A stretch of 64,000 bases of DNA from UBA2287 sp037442025 (GCA_037442025.1 JBBIRB010000001.1:75054-139053), one strand, 5' to 3'; shown: positions 34,080-43,471, numbered from the stretch's first letter. Made by a program: numbers and translations. The notes: a model not told the origin generated them from the letters alone.

Positions 34080-35588
34080 ATGAAACGCATTTTCGTTGTT
34101 TTTATGTTCTTAGTGCCTTTCGTTCTAAGTTCTCAGATTCCTGCAGATGCTCTCAGGTATTCGCAAACTTACCCATCCGGTTCGGCTCGATTTGTAGGCA
34201 TGGGAGGTGCCTTTGGCGCCCTGGGAGGCGACTTTGGTGCGTTAAGCTACAATCCCGCAGGATTGGGGGTTTTTCGCACTTCCGAACTTTCTTTTACTCC
34301 AGTATTTTTCAATCGTAGCGATGAATCGAAAATTCAGTCTGTTGCAACGTCCAATAGCAGAACACGGTTCGGTTTCGATAACATAGGACTGGTAACTACT
34401 TTCCGAAACTATAAGGGCGACGAGAAGGGATTTGTGAGCATAAATTTAGGGTTTGGATACAATAAGTTGGCCGACTTTTATATGGAATCTATTGCTAACA
34501 CTGCAAATACATCCAATTCTATTATGGATTTTTTTGCAATTAGGGCTCGAGGAAATACATGGCAAAGCATGACAGCTGGAACCGATTACAATCCTTACTT
34601 AAATGGTAATGCACCCTGGGAGGCTATTCTGGCTTGGAATAGTTTTGTTATCGATACTTTAGGAGGAGTTTATGTGCCTTTACTCAATGAGGGCGATGGA
34701 GTTAATCAGGAAAATACCATACTTACCAATGGCAGCATGGGCGAGTATGTTATTTCATTTGCAGCAAACTATTCGAATACTCTTTATTTTGGTGCTACTT
34801 TAGGGGTTCAAAACATTTTCTATAAGCAATCTGTAAACCTTGCTGAAAGAGCCTTTGCTTCGAACCCTCCTATGTCAAATGGCGATTTGTTTCGTTCGCT
34901 GAATTACCTTCAAACATACGAAGTTGATGGAACTGGTTACAATTTTAAGGTTGGAGCCATATATCGTCCCATTCCTTCGTTGCGCATTGGATTTGCTGCT
35001 CATACTCCCACTTACATACATCTCAATGAGGTTTATACTGCCTCAATTCGTAGTACATTCAATTGGGGTAATAAGGATGTATCAACCCCAATTAACAGGT
35101 TCGATTACTCCATCGATTCGCCATTCAAACTGATAGGTTCGTTGGCATATACATTTACCAATAAGGGCTTGGTAAGCTTCGATGTTGAAAGGGTCGATTA
35201 TTCGCTTATGAAATTTAGTGCCGACGACGTTGGATTGTTCTCGCAGCAGAACCAATCGATTAAAGATGAGTTTAGAGCAGTTCAAAACTTCAGAGTGGGT
35301 GGTGAATATTGGCTTGGAAATATTGCTTTAAGGGGTGGTTATGGGTTTTATGGCAGTCCATATAACAGCAATCAATTGAATGCCAATTCATCTATTTCCA
35401 TAGTTTCGGGAGGAGTTGGTTATCGTAATTCCGATCTATTTATCGATTTTGGATACCAATACCTGGCCTTTAACGATAACTATCACTTTTACAACCTTGT
35501 TAATCTGCAGGGGAATAACCTTTCTCCAAAAGTTGAAAGGAGTATTTCGCAAAGCAAATTTTTTATGACCCTTGGGTTTAAATTTTAG
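34080..35588 (+). CDS. outer membrane beta-barrel protein (OmpP1/FadL-like)
   Basis: Start at the ATG at 34080, after the terminator, giving a signal peptide (RIFVVFMFLVPFVLSSQ). The 502-residue protein begins its mature part with the FadL/OmpP1 hallmark ALRYSQTYPSGSARFVGMGG, then FGALGGDFGALSYNPAGLG, where the NPAG motif is the family signature. The rest is alternating beta-strand sequence ending in FFMTLGFKF with a terminal Phe, as expected for a BAM substrate. It is likely a channel for hydrophobic compounds; the ligand is unknown. A perfect 16-pair bidirectional terminator follows. Confidence 0.85.
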   Translation: MKRIFVVFMFLVPFVLSSQIPADALRYSQTYPSGSARFVGMGGAFGALGGDFGALSYNPAGLGVFRTSELSFTPVFFNRSDESKIQSVATSNSRTRFGFDNIGLVTTFRNYKGDEKGFVSINLGFGYNKLADFYMESIANTANTSNSIMDFFAIRARGNTWQSMTAGTDYNPYLNGNAPWEAILAWNSFVIDTLGGVYVPLLNEGDGVNQENTILTNGSMGEYVISFAANYSNTLYFGATLGVQNIFYKQSVNLAERAFASNPPMSNGDLFRSLNYLQTYEVDGTGYNFKVGAIYRPIPSLRIGFAAHTPTYIHLNEVYTASIRSTFNWGNKDVSTPINRFDYSIDSPFKLIGSLAYTFTNKGLVSFDVERVDYSLMKFSADDVGLFSQQNQSIKDEFRAVQNFRVGGEYWLGNIALRGGYGFYGSPYNSNQLNANSSISIVSGGVGYRNSDLFIDFGYQYLAFNDNYHFYNLVNLQGNNLSPKVERSISQSKFFMTLGFKF

Positions 35589-35601
35589 TATATTTAAACC
35601 A

Positions 35602-35638
35602 AAAAGAAAACTTCCGAGATCATCGGAAGTTTTCTTTT
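35602..35638. terminator. bidirectional terminator
   Basis: Perfect 16-pair stem AAAAGAAAACTTCCGA / TCGGAAGTTTTCTTTT with loop GATCA, between the convergent barrel and lepB genes. A-run and T-run ends serve both strands. It overlaps the lepB stop codon (35637-35639). Confidence 0.9.
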
Positions 35639-36965
35639 AATTTATACCGCTAAACATTCTGTCCCAGCGAATATTTCGTGGGAATTTTTTATCCTTATCG
35701 AGCGAAAGCCATATGAAAAGTGCTTTGCCAACAATATGATCTTCGGGTACAAACCCCCAGAAACGTGAGTCGGCAGAGTTATGCCTGTTGTCGCCCATCA
35801 TAAAGTAGTAATCCATTTTAAAGGTGTAAGAGGTAGCCGGCTCTCCATTAATATAAATAGTACTATCCTTAACATTGAGCATATTACCCTCATAAGCGTG
35901 AATAATTCTTTTATAAAGTGGGAGGTTATCAATGTTTAGTTCCACGGTTGAGCCCTTTTTGGGCACCCATAGGGGGCCGAAATTGTCCTGAGTCCAAACA
36001 AAACGAGGATCGTTAGGAAACACTGAGTTGCTAATAAAATCGTGTTGCGTATCGACTCTGCGATTAATTGCTTGAACATTTTTAAGTTTTGAAAGTTTTT
36101 CGACAGCTTCGTTGGTAAGAGGAGTGGGCATGTGCGAACGGTCCTCACGAGAAACCTTCAATTCATCGAAAACTCGGTTACTGATAGGGCTGGTAGTTTG
36201 AATAAAATAGCTGTACTGCATTTGTTCAATGGGCATTTGGTTTTCGCCATTTACAAACAAAACGCCATTTTTTACCTGAAGGGTATCGCCGGGAATTCCA
36301 ACGCACCTTTTAATATAGTTTTCGCGTTTATCGACGGGGCGCGATACAATATCGCCAAATAAGTAGTTTTCTTTCCAGAGCCTATCGCGGCCATAAACCC
36401 TTTGAAGATGGTAGTAACTCTGAGCCTGCTCGTTTAGGGCCACAGTATCGCCTTCGGGAAAGTTGAAAACCACCGCATCGTATCGCTTAACATTTCCGAG
36501 TCCGGCCAATCGGTGGTATGGCCTTTTTATCCATTCAACGAACGATTTAGTGTTTTTGGTAAAGGGAAGGGTGTGGTGCACGAAAGGGAAAGAAAGGGGG
36601 GTATTGGGTAATTTGGGTCCGTAACTAACCTTACTTACAAATAGAAAATCGCCTATGAGCAACGATTTTTCCATTGACGAAGTTGGGATGGTATATGCCT
36701 CAATAAAGAACATGCGAATAAGTGTGGCTGCCACCACAGCAAAAATAATTGCATCGACCCACTCTACAAGGGCACTGCGTTTTTTTACACCCCGCTTTTT
36801 CCAGAAGGTCCAGTTCACTTTTTGGGAAATATGGTAATCGAAAAAAATGGGGAGACCCAATAGTAGCCAGTAATTGCCAATCCATATAACCCAGAGTATA
36901 AAAACCGATGATGAAAAGGCAAATAGGAAATACTTGTTCTTAAAAAAGGCCAGGTAGTTTTTCAT
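35637..36965 (-). CDS. lepB: signal peptidase I
   Basis: Removes signal peptides from exported proteins at the inner membrane. The 442-residue protein is of the large Bacteroidota type. Two N-terminal helices lie at about 10-40 and a third at about 68-85. The catalytic Ser is in PTSSMEKSLLIGDFLFVSK and the catalytic Lys in KRCVGIPGDTLQVKNG. The C-terminal box is MMGDNRHNSADSRFWGFVPE. An insertion of about 120 residues between the Lys box and the C-terminal box explains the extra length. It sits downstream of dapB with a 60-base gap; dapB-lepB neighbours are common in Bacteroidales. Confidence 0.95.
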   Translation of the reverse strand: MKNYLAFFKNKYFLFAFSSSVFILWVIWIGNYWLLLGLPIFFDYHISQKVNWTFWKKRGVKKRSALVEWVDAIIFAVVAATLIRMFFIEAYTIPTSSMEKSLLIGDFLFVSKVSYGPKLPNTPLSFPFVHHTLPFTKNTKSFVEWIKRPYHRLAGLGNVKRYDAVVFNFPEGDTVALNEQAQSYYHLQRVYGRDRLWKENYLFGDIVSRPVDKRENYIKRCVGIPGDTLQVKNGVLFVNGENQMPIEQMQYSYFIQTTSPISNRVFDELKVSREDRSHMPTPLTNEAVEKLSKLKNVQAINRRVDTQHDFISNSVFPNDPRFVWTQDNFGPLWVPKKGSTVELNIDNLPLYKRIIHAYEGNMLNVKDSTIYINGEPATSYTFKMDYYFMMGDNRHNSADSRFWGFVPEDHIVGKALFIWLSLDKDKKFPRNIRWDRMFSGIN

Positions 36966-37025
36966 AGTTCTATTTGTGTTAATTTATTTTAATTAAACGG
37001 GGTAATATTAGTACTAAAAAATCAA

Positions 37026-37745
37026 TTAATCCAACTTCAGCAAGCTATCCATTGTTAAAAAGCCTTTTTTCCCATGCGAGAACTCGGCTGCGATAATAGC
37101 TCCCAATGCGAAACCCTTACGACTTTTGGCCCTGTGGGTAAGGATAATTTCATCCTCGTCAGAGTTGTAAGTGATAGTGTGAGTTCCGGGCACAGATCCT
37201 TCGCGAATTGCTTCAATAGATATTTTCCCGGGCTGCAATTGTGGAAAGAGGCTCCATCCATCAATGCCATCTATTTCTTCCTGAATTATTTTGGCTAAGG
37301 TTATGGCGGTACCACTGGGGGCATCCTTCTTTTGGGTGTGGTGAGTTTCTGAAATAAATGGTTTATAACCACTAACGCCATTCATATAATGAGCCAGCAC
37401 CCTATTAATTTTGAAGAACACATTAACCCCGAGGCTGAAATTGGATGCGTAAAATAGTGCTCCCCCGTGTGTGTTGGCATAATTTTTTGCTTCTTCCAAC
37501 TTTTCGAGCCAACCGGTAGTGCCACAAACTACAACTTTATTAGCTTTCAGGCATGTCATTACGTTGTCGAATGCAGTTTCGGGGGTAGAGAATTCGATGG
37601 CTACATCGATGGAACTCAAGCCTTGCTCATTCAGTTGGGAAATATTAGTGTGGTCGAATATTTGGGCAATTTCGTGACCACGCTGCAGGGCTATCGATTC
37701 AATTTCGTGCCCCATTTTGCCATAACCTATTAGCGCTATTCGCAT
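37026..37745 (-). CDS. dapB: 4-hydroxy-tetrahydrodipicolinate reductase
   Basis: NAD(P)H-dependent reductase of the lysine / diaminopimelate pathway. The 239-residue protein has a Rossmann motif (MRIALIGYGKMGHEIE), the substrate motif ETHHTQKKDAPSGTAITLA (about 133-151) and the C-terminal dimer region ending GFLTMDSLLKLD. It is shorter than the 270-residue E. coli enzyme but typical for Bacteroidota. It is followed on the same strand by lepB. Confidence 0.95.
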   Translation of the reverse strand: MRIALIGYGKMGHEIESIALQRGHEIAQIFDHTNISQLNEQGLSSIDVAIEFSTPETAFDNVMTCLKANKVVVCGTTGWLEKLEEAKNYANTHGGALFYASNFSLGVNVFFKINRVLAHYMNGVSGYKPFISETHHTQKKDAPSGTAITLAKIIQEEIDGIDGWSLFPQLQPGKISIEAIREGSVPGTHTITYNSDEDEIILTHRAKSRKGFALGAIIAAEFSHGKKGFLTMDSLLKLD

Positions 37746-37812
37746 TGTTCACCTATTTGATTTCAAATACAAATGTATAAAACTATGCCTGAAATCCGAC
37801 AATTAAAAATGA

Positions 37813-37840
37813 AAAAGGGGAAACGATCGCTTCCCCTTTT
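37813..37840 (-). terminator. terminator of the infC-rpmI-rplT operon
   Basis: Ten-pair stem AAAAGGGGAA / TTCCCCTTTT with an eight-base loop; on the minus strand it is followed by T-rich sequence. It lies 18 bases after the rplT stop. Confidence 0.8.
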
Positions 37841-37858
37841 AATACTATTAGCTGTAAT

Positions 37859-38203
37859 CTATTTTACTGAATCAACCACCGATTTAAATGCTTCGGGGTG
37901 GCTCATGGCCATATCGGCAAGTACTTTACGGTTTAGGGCAATGCCTTTGGCATTGATTTTACCCATAAGTTCGGAGTAGGTCATTCCGTACAAACGGGCA
38001 CCGGCATTGATACGCTGAATCCAAATGGCACGGTATTCTCCTTTTTTCTTTTTGCGGTCGCGGTATGCATAACCTAAACCTTTTTCGAGGGTGTTCTTGG
38101 CAACTGTCCATACATTGGCTCTGGCCAAAAAATTACCCTTAGTTTGCTTGAGCAGTTTTTTTCTGCGTGCTCTCGAAGCAACTGAATTTACTGAACGTGG
38201 CAT
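37859..38203 (-). CDS. rplT: 50S ribosomal protein L20
   Basis: Assembly-initiating protein of the large subunit; binds 23S rRNA and often represses its own operon. The 114 residues are strongly basic and open with MPRSVNSVASRARRKKLLKQ, the family signature, and the region RDRKKKKGEYRAIWIQRINA is typical. It is last in the thrS-infC-rpmI-rplT series, 98 bases after rpmI. That gap holds a small hairpin (GTTCC AAAG GGAAC on the minus strand) with no T run, perhaps a regulatory or processing site. Confidence 0.97.
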   Translation of the reverse strand: MPRSVNSVASRARRKKLLKQTKGNFLARANVWTVAKNTLEKGLGYAYRDRKKKKGEYRAIWIQRINAGARLYGMTYSELMGKINAKGIALNRKVLADMAMSHPEAFKSVVDSVK

Positions 38204-38301
38204 AATTTTTTGTTTTTGAATGGTTAGCGGTTCCCTTTGGAACTCTTTTTAGCTAATTCACTCGGTTAATGAATAAAAGTAACTTCTCCTTAAGCAATAA
38301 A

Positions 38302-38499
38302 CTACTTTAAACCAAGCATCATTTTAACACTATTCACATCGGCCTTGTTAACAAGCGTAGTGTGAGCTAAGTTTCTCTTGCGCTTGGTCGATTTTTTGGT
38401 TAAAATGTGGCTTTTAAAAGCATGTTTACGCTTAATCTTCCCTGTTCCGGTAATGGCGAAACGCTTTTTTGCTCCGGAATTAGTTTTCATTTTAGGCAT
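38302..38499 (-). CDS. rpmI: 50S ribosomal protein L35
   Basis: Small basic large-subunit protein of 65 residues, opening MPKMKTNSGAKKRFAITGTG, with the family motif KRKHAFKSHILTKKSTKRKR. Complete, between infC and rplT in the conserved order. Confidence 0.97.
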   Translation of the reverse strand: MPKMKTNSGAKKRFAITGTGKIKRKHAFKSHILTKKSTKRKRNLAHTTLVNKADVNSVKMMLGLK

Positions 38500-38534
38500 T
38501 ATACAACATGTATTTGGTTAGAAAAAAATACAAA

Positions 38535-39089
38535 CTAAGTTTTCTTTTTGGTTCCTTTGGATGACATTAACATGATCATTCGTTTTCCTTCGAGTTTGGG
38601 CAACTGATCAACTTTCCCAACCTCTTCAAGATCCTGAGCAAAACGAAGGAGAAGAATTTCTCCCTTCTCTTTGAACAGGATTGTGCGTCCCTTAAAAAAA
38701 ACGAATGCTTTCACTTTTGCACCGTCGCTCAGGAATTTTTCTGCGTGCTTCAATTTGAAGTTGTAGTCGTGTTCGTCGGTATTAGGGCCAAAACGAATCT
38801 CTTTTAAAACCACTTTCTGTGCGTTGGCACGCATTTCCTTTTGCTTTTTTTTCTGTTGGTACAGGAACTTTTGGAAGTCGATTACCCTACATACAGGGGG
38901 ATCGGCTTTGTCGGAAATGAGTACCAAGTCCATTTCCTTGCTTTCGGCCAACCTACGGGCCTCCTCAATTGACATTACACCTGCTCCTTCGAGGTTGTCG
39001 CCAACTACGCGAACAACTCTGAAACGAATTTGCTCGTTTATCAGGTATTTGTCCTGTTCCCTGTTTCTGTTTGACACCGGTGCAGCGAT
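38535..39089 (-). CDS. infC: translation initiation factor IF-3, probable ATC start
   Basis: IF-3 prevents premature subunit joining and proofreads the initiation codon. The body is clear: the N-domain begins near YLINEQIRFRVVRVVGDN, a linker follows, then the C-domain with EIRFGPNTDEHDYNFKLKHA. No ATG is available. The frame is closed upstream by TAG at 39102-39104, and AGGAGG lies at 39098-39103. The only near-cognate codon at a normal distance (8 bases) is ATC at 39087-39089, giving 184 residues starting MAAPVSNRN. A GTG at 39075-39077 is 20 bases away. Rare AUU/AUC starts in infC are known to let IF-3 repress its own synthesis, so ATC is the better choice. thrS lies directly upstream. Confidence 0.9.
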   Translation of the reverse strand: MAAPVSNRNREQDKYLINEQIRFRVVRVVGDNLEGAGVMSIEEARRLAESKEMDLVLISDKADPPVCRVIDFQKFLYQQKKKQKEMRANAQKVVLKEIRFGPNTDEHDYNFKLKHAEKFLSDGAKVKAFVFFKGRTILFKEKGEILLLRFAQDLEEVGKVDQLPKLEGKRMIMLMSSKGTKKKT

Positions 39090-39097
39090 GCGTTTAT

Positions 39098-39103
39098 CCT
39101 CCT
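39098..39103 (-). promoter_or_regulatory. infC Shine-Dalgarno AGGAGG
   Basis: Minus-strand AGGAGG with 8 bases to the ATC codon at 39087-39089 and 20 to the GTG. It overlaps an in-frame TAG, so the start must lie downstream. This site decides for ATC. Confidence 0.75.
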
Positions 39104-39118
39104 AACTTTAGTTAATAA

Positions 39119-41053
39119 TTACTGTAACTGTTTCTCAATTTCTGAATTGACGAATTGTACAAATTCGGCTGGGCTCATTTGATCTTTATCGCCTTCGCCT
39201 TGAACACGAACAGCTACAAGACCCGATTCAACCTCCTTCTCACCAACGATAAGTAGATAGGGAATTCGTTTTAACTCATTGTCCCTTATCTTTTTACCTA
39301 ATTTCTCGTTTCTGTCGTCAATTAGGGTGCGAATATCGGAATTATTTAGGAAATTCAAAACTTTTTTTGCGTAATCGTTAAATTTTTCGCTGATAGGAAT
39401 TATTACTGCCTGATCGGGTGTTAGCCATAAGGGGAACTTTCCGCCGGTATGCTCAATGAGAACAGCAACAAAACGTTCCATGGAGCCGAATGGGGCACGA
39501 TGAATCATTATTGGGCGGTGGCGCTTATCGTCGGACCCAATATACTCCAGTTCAAAACGTTCGGGCAGGTTGTAGTCGACCTGAATGGTTCCCAATTGCC
39601 ATTTGCGGCCAATTGCATCGCGCACCATGAAGTCGAGTTTGGGGCCGTAGAATGCAGCTTCGCCAACCTCGGTTACTGTTTTTAGCCCTCTTTCGGCAGC
39701 AGCCTCAATAATGGCTTGTTCTGCTTTCTGCCAGTTTTCGTCGGAGCCAATGTACTTCTCCTTATCGTTCGGATCGCGAAGCGAAATTTGGGCTGTATAT
39801 TCAGTAAAGTTAAGTACTTTGAATATGTACAGAACAATATCAATTACTTTAACGAACTCCTCTTTCAACTGATCGGGTCTGCAGAAAATGTGCGCATCGT
39901 CCTGTGTAAACCCTCTTACACGGGTTAGTCCATGCAACTCGCCACTCTGTTCGTAACGGTAAACAGTTCCAAATTCAGCAAGCCGTATGGGTAGGTCTTT
40001 GTACGAGTGGGGTTTCGACTTGTATATTTCGCAATGGTGCGGGCAGTTCATGGGTTTCAAAAGGAACTCTTCATCCGCCGCAGGGGTGTGGATGGGTTGG
40101 AAAGAGTCCTTGCCATACTTTGCATAGTGCCCCGATGTTACGTAAAGTTCCTTCTGACCGATATGAGGGGTTATAACCTGCTCGTAACCGTATTGACGTT
40201 GAATTTTTTTGAGAAACTGTTCCAGTTTTTCACGCAGCTGAGCACCCCGAGGTAGCCAGAGTGGTAACCCTTGGCCAACCTTTTGAGAGAATGTGAATAG
40301 TTCGAGTTCCTTGCCAACCTTTCGGTGGTCGCGTTTTTTAGCCTCTTCGAGCATTACGAGGTACTCGTCGAGTTGCGATTTTTTAGGGAAAGATATACCG
40401 TAAATACGAGTAAGCATTTTATTTTTCTCGTTACCACGCCAATAGGCACCTGCCACATTGAGTAGTTTAAATGCTTTAATATAGCTTGTGTCGGGAAGGT
40501 GTGGTCCTCGGCATAGGTCGGTAAAGTTTCCTTGCGAATAGAACGAAATTGTTCCATCCTCTAGGTCTTTAATGAGTTCTACTTTGTAGGGGTCGCCCTT
40601 TTCGGTATAGGTTTTCAGGGCGGAATCCTTCGAAACCTCGGAACGGGTTATGGATTGTGCATCGCGAACAAACTCCATCATTTTTTCTTCAACCTTTGCC
40701 AAATCGGTATCGGAAATAGTGCGATCGCCAAAGTCGATATCGTAGTAGAAACCATTTTCAATGCTGGGACCAATTCCTAGCTTAACTCCGGGATATACCG
40801 CTTCAACTGCTTCGGCCATGAGGTGGGCCGAAGAATGCCAGAATGCATGTTTGCCCTCATCATCGTCCCATTTATGAAGTTTAATATTTGCATCACCAAC
40901 AATTGGTCGGGTTAAGTCCCATACTTCACCATTCACGCTAACCGAGAGAACCTCCTTTGCCAATCGTTCCGAGATGCTTTTGGCTATGTCGAGTCCGTTA
41001 ACACCCGCGGGAAACTGACGGATGCTCCCGTCGGGCAAGGTAATATTTATCAT
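39119..41053 (-). CDS. thrS: threonine--tRNA ligase
   Basis: Charges tRNA-Thr. I start at the ATG at 41053 (MINITLPDGSIRQFPAG), the family's TGS-domain start; the longer frame reads through the divergent promoter. The 644-residue enzyme has an N-terminal TGS domain, an editing domain (FWHSSAHLMAEAVEAVYPG, with zinc-site HxxxH and later GDRTISDTDL), a class II catalytic core (MNCPHHCEIYK, VYRYEQSGELHGLTRVRGFT, and HRAPFGSMERFVAVLIEH) and an anticodon-binding domain. Editing and catalytic motifs are intact. It is first of the thrS-infC-rpmI-rplT operon. Confidence 0.97.
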   Translation of the reverse strand: MINITLPDGSIRQFPAGVNGLDIAKSISERLAKEVLSVSVNGEVWDLTRPIVGDANIKLHKWDDDEGKHAFWHSSAHLMAEAVEAVYPGVKLGIGPSIENGFYYDIDFGDRTISDTDLAKVEEKMMEFVRDAQSITRSEVSKDSALKTYTEKGDPYKVELIKDLEDGTISFYSQGNFTDLCRGPHLPDTSYIKAFKLLNVAGAYWRGNEKNKMLTRIYGISFPKKSQLDEYLVMLEEAKKRDHRKVGKELELFTFSQKVGQGLPLWLPRGAQLREKLEQFLKKIQRQYGYEQVITPHIGQKELYVTSGHYAKYGKDSFQPIHTPAADEEFLLKPMNCPHHCEIYKSKPHSYKDLPIRLAEFGTVYRYEQSGELHGLTRVRGFTQDDAHIFCRPDQLKEEFVKVIDIVLYIFKVLNFTEYTAQISLRDPNDKEKYIGSDENWQKAEQAIIEAAAERGLKTVTEVGEAAFYGPKLDFMVRDAIGRKWQLGTIQVDYNLPERFELEYIGSDDKRHRPIMIHRAPFGSMERFVAVLIEHTGGKFPLWLTPDQAVIIPISEKFNDYAKKVLNFLNNSDIRTLIDDRNEKLGKKIRDNELKRIPYLLIVGEKEVESGLVAVRVQGEGDKDQMSPAEFVQFVNSEIEKQLQ

Positions 41054-41207
41054 ACTGTTTGAGTTTTTAAAACGTGCAAAATTAATGGAATTATCCGTTA
41101 AAGCCAAGTTAAAACATGTAGTTTTGGGTTTTGTTGCTATATTTCGAAAATTTAAGTTCGGGCAGACGCCCGAAATAATTATGTGTAAATCAATAAATCG
41201 AACAAAT
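41051..41207. promoter_or_regulatory. divergent spacer between thrS and the S9 peptidase gene
   Basis: About 155 bases hold the promoters and leaders for thrS (minus) and the peptidase (plus). I could not assign a clear TAnnTTTG box on either strand. No long hairpin or T-box-like element was evident. Confidence 0.3.
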
Positions 41208-43382
41208 ATGAAGATACAGCGCATCATTCTCATTTTACTTTTCAATGCTTTAGCACAAAGCATACTTTTTGCTCAAGGTCAACAAGTAAGCCTCGATGAT
41301 TTGTTTCGCAAGGGAACTTTCAATCCAAAATCGGTAAGAGGAATTACTTCAATGACCGATGGAGTAAGTTACCTGGTGTTCGAGAGGGGCGGACGTGTAG
41401 TTAAGTATAGTTATAAAACTGGCGAAGAGTTGTCAGTGCTTTTCAATGCTAAAGAATTCGATAATAATGCATTCGAGAGTTTTTCGGGATACTCTATTTG
41501 CTCTGCAGAAAAGAAACTTCTGCTCGAAACGGAAAGAGAAGACATTTATCGTCATTCATATGTGGCTAACTTTTTTGTGTTCGACATTGAAAGCAAGCGC
41601 TTAGAGCCCCTTTCTGTAGGAGGCAAGCAGCAATTGGCCACTTTCTCACCCAATGGTCAGCTGGTAGCCTTTGTTCGGGAAAATAACATTTTTATAAAAT
41701 CGTTGACCAATGGAGAAGAGCGGCAAGTTACATTCGACGGAAAATTTAACCATATTATTAATGGTGCTGCCGACTGGGTTTACGAGGAGGAATTTGCCTT
41801 AACAAATGGAATGCAGTGGTCGCCCGATAGCAGGATGCTAGCCTTTTACAGGTTCGACGAGGGCCATGTGAAAACATTTAGCATGGCCACCTATAATAAT
41901 ATGCTGTATCCGCAGAGTTACGACTTTAAATACCCGAAGGCAGGTGAAGAGAATTCATTTGTTTCCATTCATGTATTCGATATAACCAGTGGAACAACTA
42001 AAACTATGGATGCTGGGTTGGAAAAAGACCAGTACATAGCCCGTATTAAATGGACTCCCATACCACACCAGCTGAGCATGGTTAGGCTAAACCGATTACA
42101 AAATAAAATTGACATTCTTGTTGCAAATGCATATACGGGCAGTTCGAGCATTCTTTATAGCGAAGAAAACAAGTTCTATATTGAAGAACCCAACGACAAC
42201 TACCCAACATTTACAAGCGATGGTAAGTTTTTCATTATCACTTCGGAGCGTGATGGATTTGAACATATTTATTTATATGATATGAGTGGCAAATTGGTAC
42301 GCCAGCTTACATCAGGAAACAACGAAGTGAAAACCCTTTACGGTGTCGATTCGAAGCGAAAAGTGGTTTATTACCAGGCAGTTGATGGGATGCCTGCCCA
42401 AACTGCAGTATTCGAGGTTGGCTTTAATGGGAAGAAACCAAAGAAACTTTCGTTTCAGAACGGTTCAAATACAGCCGACTTCAGTTCCACATTCGATTAT
42501 TACCTCCTTTTTCATTCTTCAATTAAACAAGTACAACGAGTAACTTTACATGGTAGAAATGGTAAGTTAGTGCGGGTTTTAGAAGAAAATGCAAAACTAA
42601 AGGAAGTGGTAAGCAGCTTTGCAATGCCTCAAAAGGAGTTTTTTAAATTTAAAACCAGCGAAGATGTTGAGCTATACGGATATATGGTAAAGCCATTAAA
42701 TTTCGATGAGAATCAGAAGTATCCGGTACTCATGTACCAGTATAGCGGCCCTGGTTCGCAAGCGGTTATCGACAGGTGGCGAATTGGCTGGGACGAATAT
42801 TTGGCCACCCAAGGTTATATAGTTGTATGTGTTGATGGAAGAGGAACCGGAGGAAGGGGAGAAGCTTTTAAGAAAATTACTTACGGGCAGCTGGGCTTTT
42901 ACGAAACCATCGATCAGATTGAAGCGGCAAAGTACCTGCAGAAACTCCCATATGTTGAACCAAACCGAATAGGTATTTGGGGATGGAGCTATGGAGGTTA
43001 CATGTCGTCGCTTTGCTTATTTAAGGGTGCCGATGTTTTCAGCATGGCCATTGCAGTTGCGCCTGTTACCAATTGGCGTTACTACGACACCATATATACC
43101 GAAAGGTTCATGGGCTTGCCACAGGTAAATGCCTCGGGGTACGACAATAATTCACCAATTAATCATGTTGAGAAACTTAACGGCAAGTTGCTCTTAATAC
43201 ATGGTACCGGCGACGACAATGTACATGTTCAAAATAGCATTGAATTGGCTGAAAAGCTCATTCAGGCAGAGAAGCAATTTACAATGATGCTTTACCCCGA
43301 CAAAAATCATGGGATTTATGGAGGTAATACCCGAATGCACTTGTATACACTCATGAGCAATTTTGTAAGGGAGAATCTTTAA
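41208..43382 (+). CDS. dipeptidyl peptidase IV-type S9 peptidase
   Basis: Serine exopeptidase that removes Xaa-Pro dipeptides. The start is the ATG at 41208, giving a signal peptide (about 1-25, ending ILFAQ) and 724 mature-plus-signal residues; an upstream frame overlapping thrS is rejected. An eight-bladed propeller precedes an alpha/beta hydrolase domain with catalytic Ser594 in GWSYGGYMSS, Asp in HGTGDDNVH (669 or 670) and His701 in PDKNHGIYGG. The Glu pair for the substrate N-terminus is in DWVYEEEFAL. Periplasmic enzymes like this process peptides in many Bacteroidota. A strong terminator follows. Confidence 0.92.
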   Translation: MKIQRIILILLFNALAQSILFAQGQQVSLDDLFRKGTFNPKSVRGITSMTDGVSYLVFERGGRVVKYSYKTGEELSVLFNAKEFDNNAFESFSGYSICSAEKKLLLETEREDIYRHSYVANFFVFDIESKRLEPLSVGGKQQLATFSPNGQLVAFVRENNIFIKSLTNGEERQVTFDGKFNHIINGAADWVYEEEFALTNGMQWSPDSRMLAFYRFDEGHVKTFSMATYNNMLYPQSYDFKYPKAGEENSFVSIHVFDITSGTTKTMDAGLEKDQYIARIKWTPIPHQLSMVRLNRLQNKIDILVANAYTGSSSILYSEENKFYIEEPNDNYPTFTSDGKFFIITSERDGFEHIYLYDMSGKLVRQLTSGNNEVKTLYGVDSKRKVVYYQAVDGMPAQTAVFEVGFNGKKPKKLSFQNGSNTADFSSTFDYYLLFHSSIKQVQRVTLHGRNGKLVRVLEENAKLKEVVSSFAMPQKEFFKFKTSEDVELYGYMVKPLNFDENQKYPVLMYQYSGPGSQAVIDRWRIGWDEYLATQGYIVVCVDGRGTGGRGEAFKKITYGQLGFYETIDQIEAAKYLQKLPYVEPNRIGIWGWSYGGYMSSLCLFKGADVFSMAIAVAPVTNWRYYDTIYTERFMGLPQVNASGYDNNSPINHVEKLNGKLLLIHGTGDDNVHVQNSIELAEKLIQAEKQFTMMLYPDKNHGIYGGNTRMHLYTLMSNFVRENL

Positions 43383-43400
43383 TTTCTTTCATTTCGATTT

Positions 43401-43432
43401 AAAAAACTTGGGTAGCACCCAAGTTTTTTTTT
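43401..43432 (+). terminator. intrinsic terminator
   Basis: Thirteen-pair stem AAAAAACTTGGGT / ACCCAAGTTTTTT with loop AGC and a long T run, 19 bases after the S9 peptidase stop. Confidence 0.9.
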
Positions 43433-43442
43433 ATTGCTATGT

Positions 43443-43471
43443 TTTGCAATAATGAAAAATTATTACTTTTG
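43443..43471 (+). promoter_or_regulatory. promoter of the tRNA-Leu pair
   Basis: TTTG at 43443-43446 and TACTTTTG at 43464-43471, 17 bases apart, match the Bacteroidota primary sigma consensus. The tRNA begins 15 bases downstream. Confidence 0.75.

Noticed and set aside
38204..38301. Terminator between rpmI and rplT
   Set aside because: The short GTTCC/GGAAC hairpin has no T run, and the two genes are normally co-transcribed.
41022..41207. N-terminal extension of the S9 peptidase
   Set aside because: It overlaps thrS and would bury a good signal peptide beginning at 41208.
41054..41263. N-terminal extension of thrS
   Set aside because: The added 70 residues are not part of the TGS domain and overlap the divergent promoter region.
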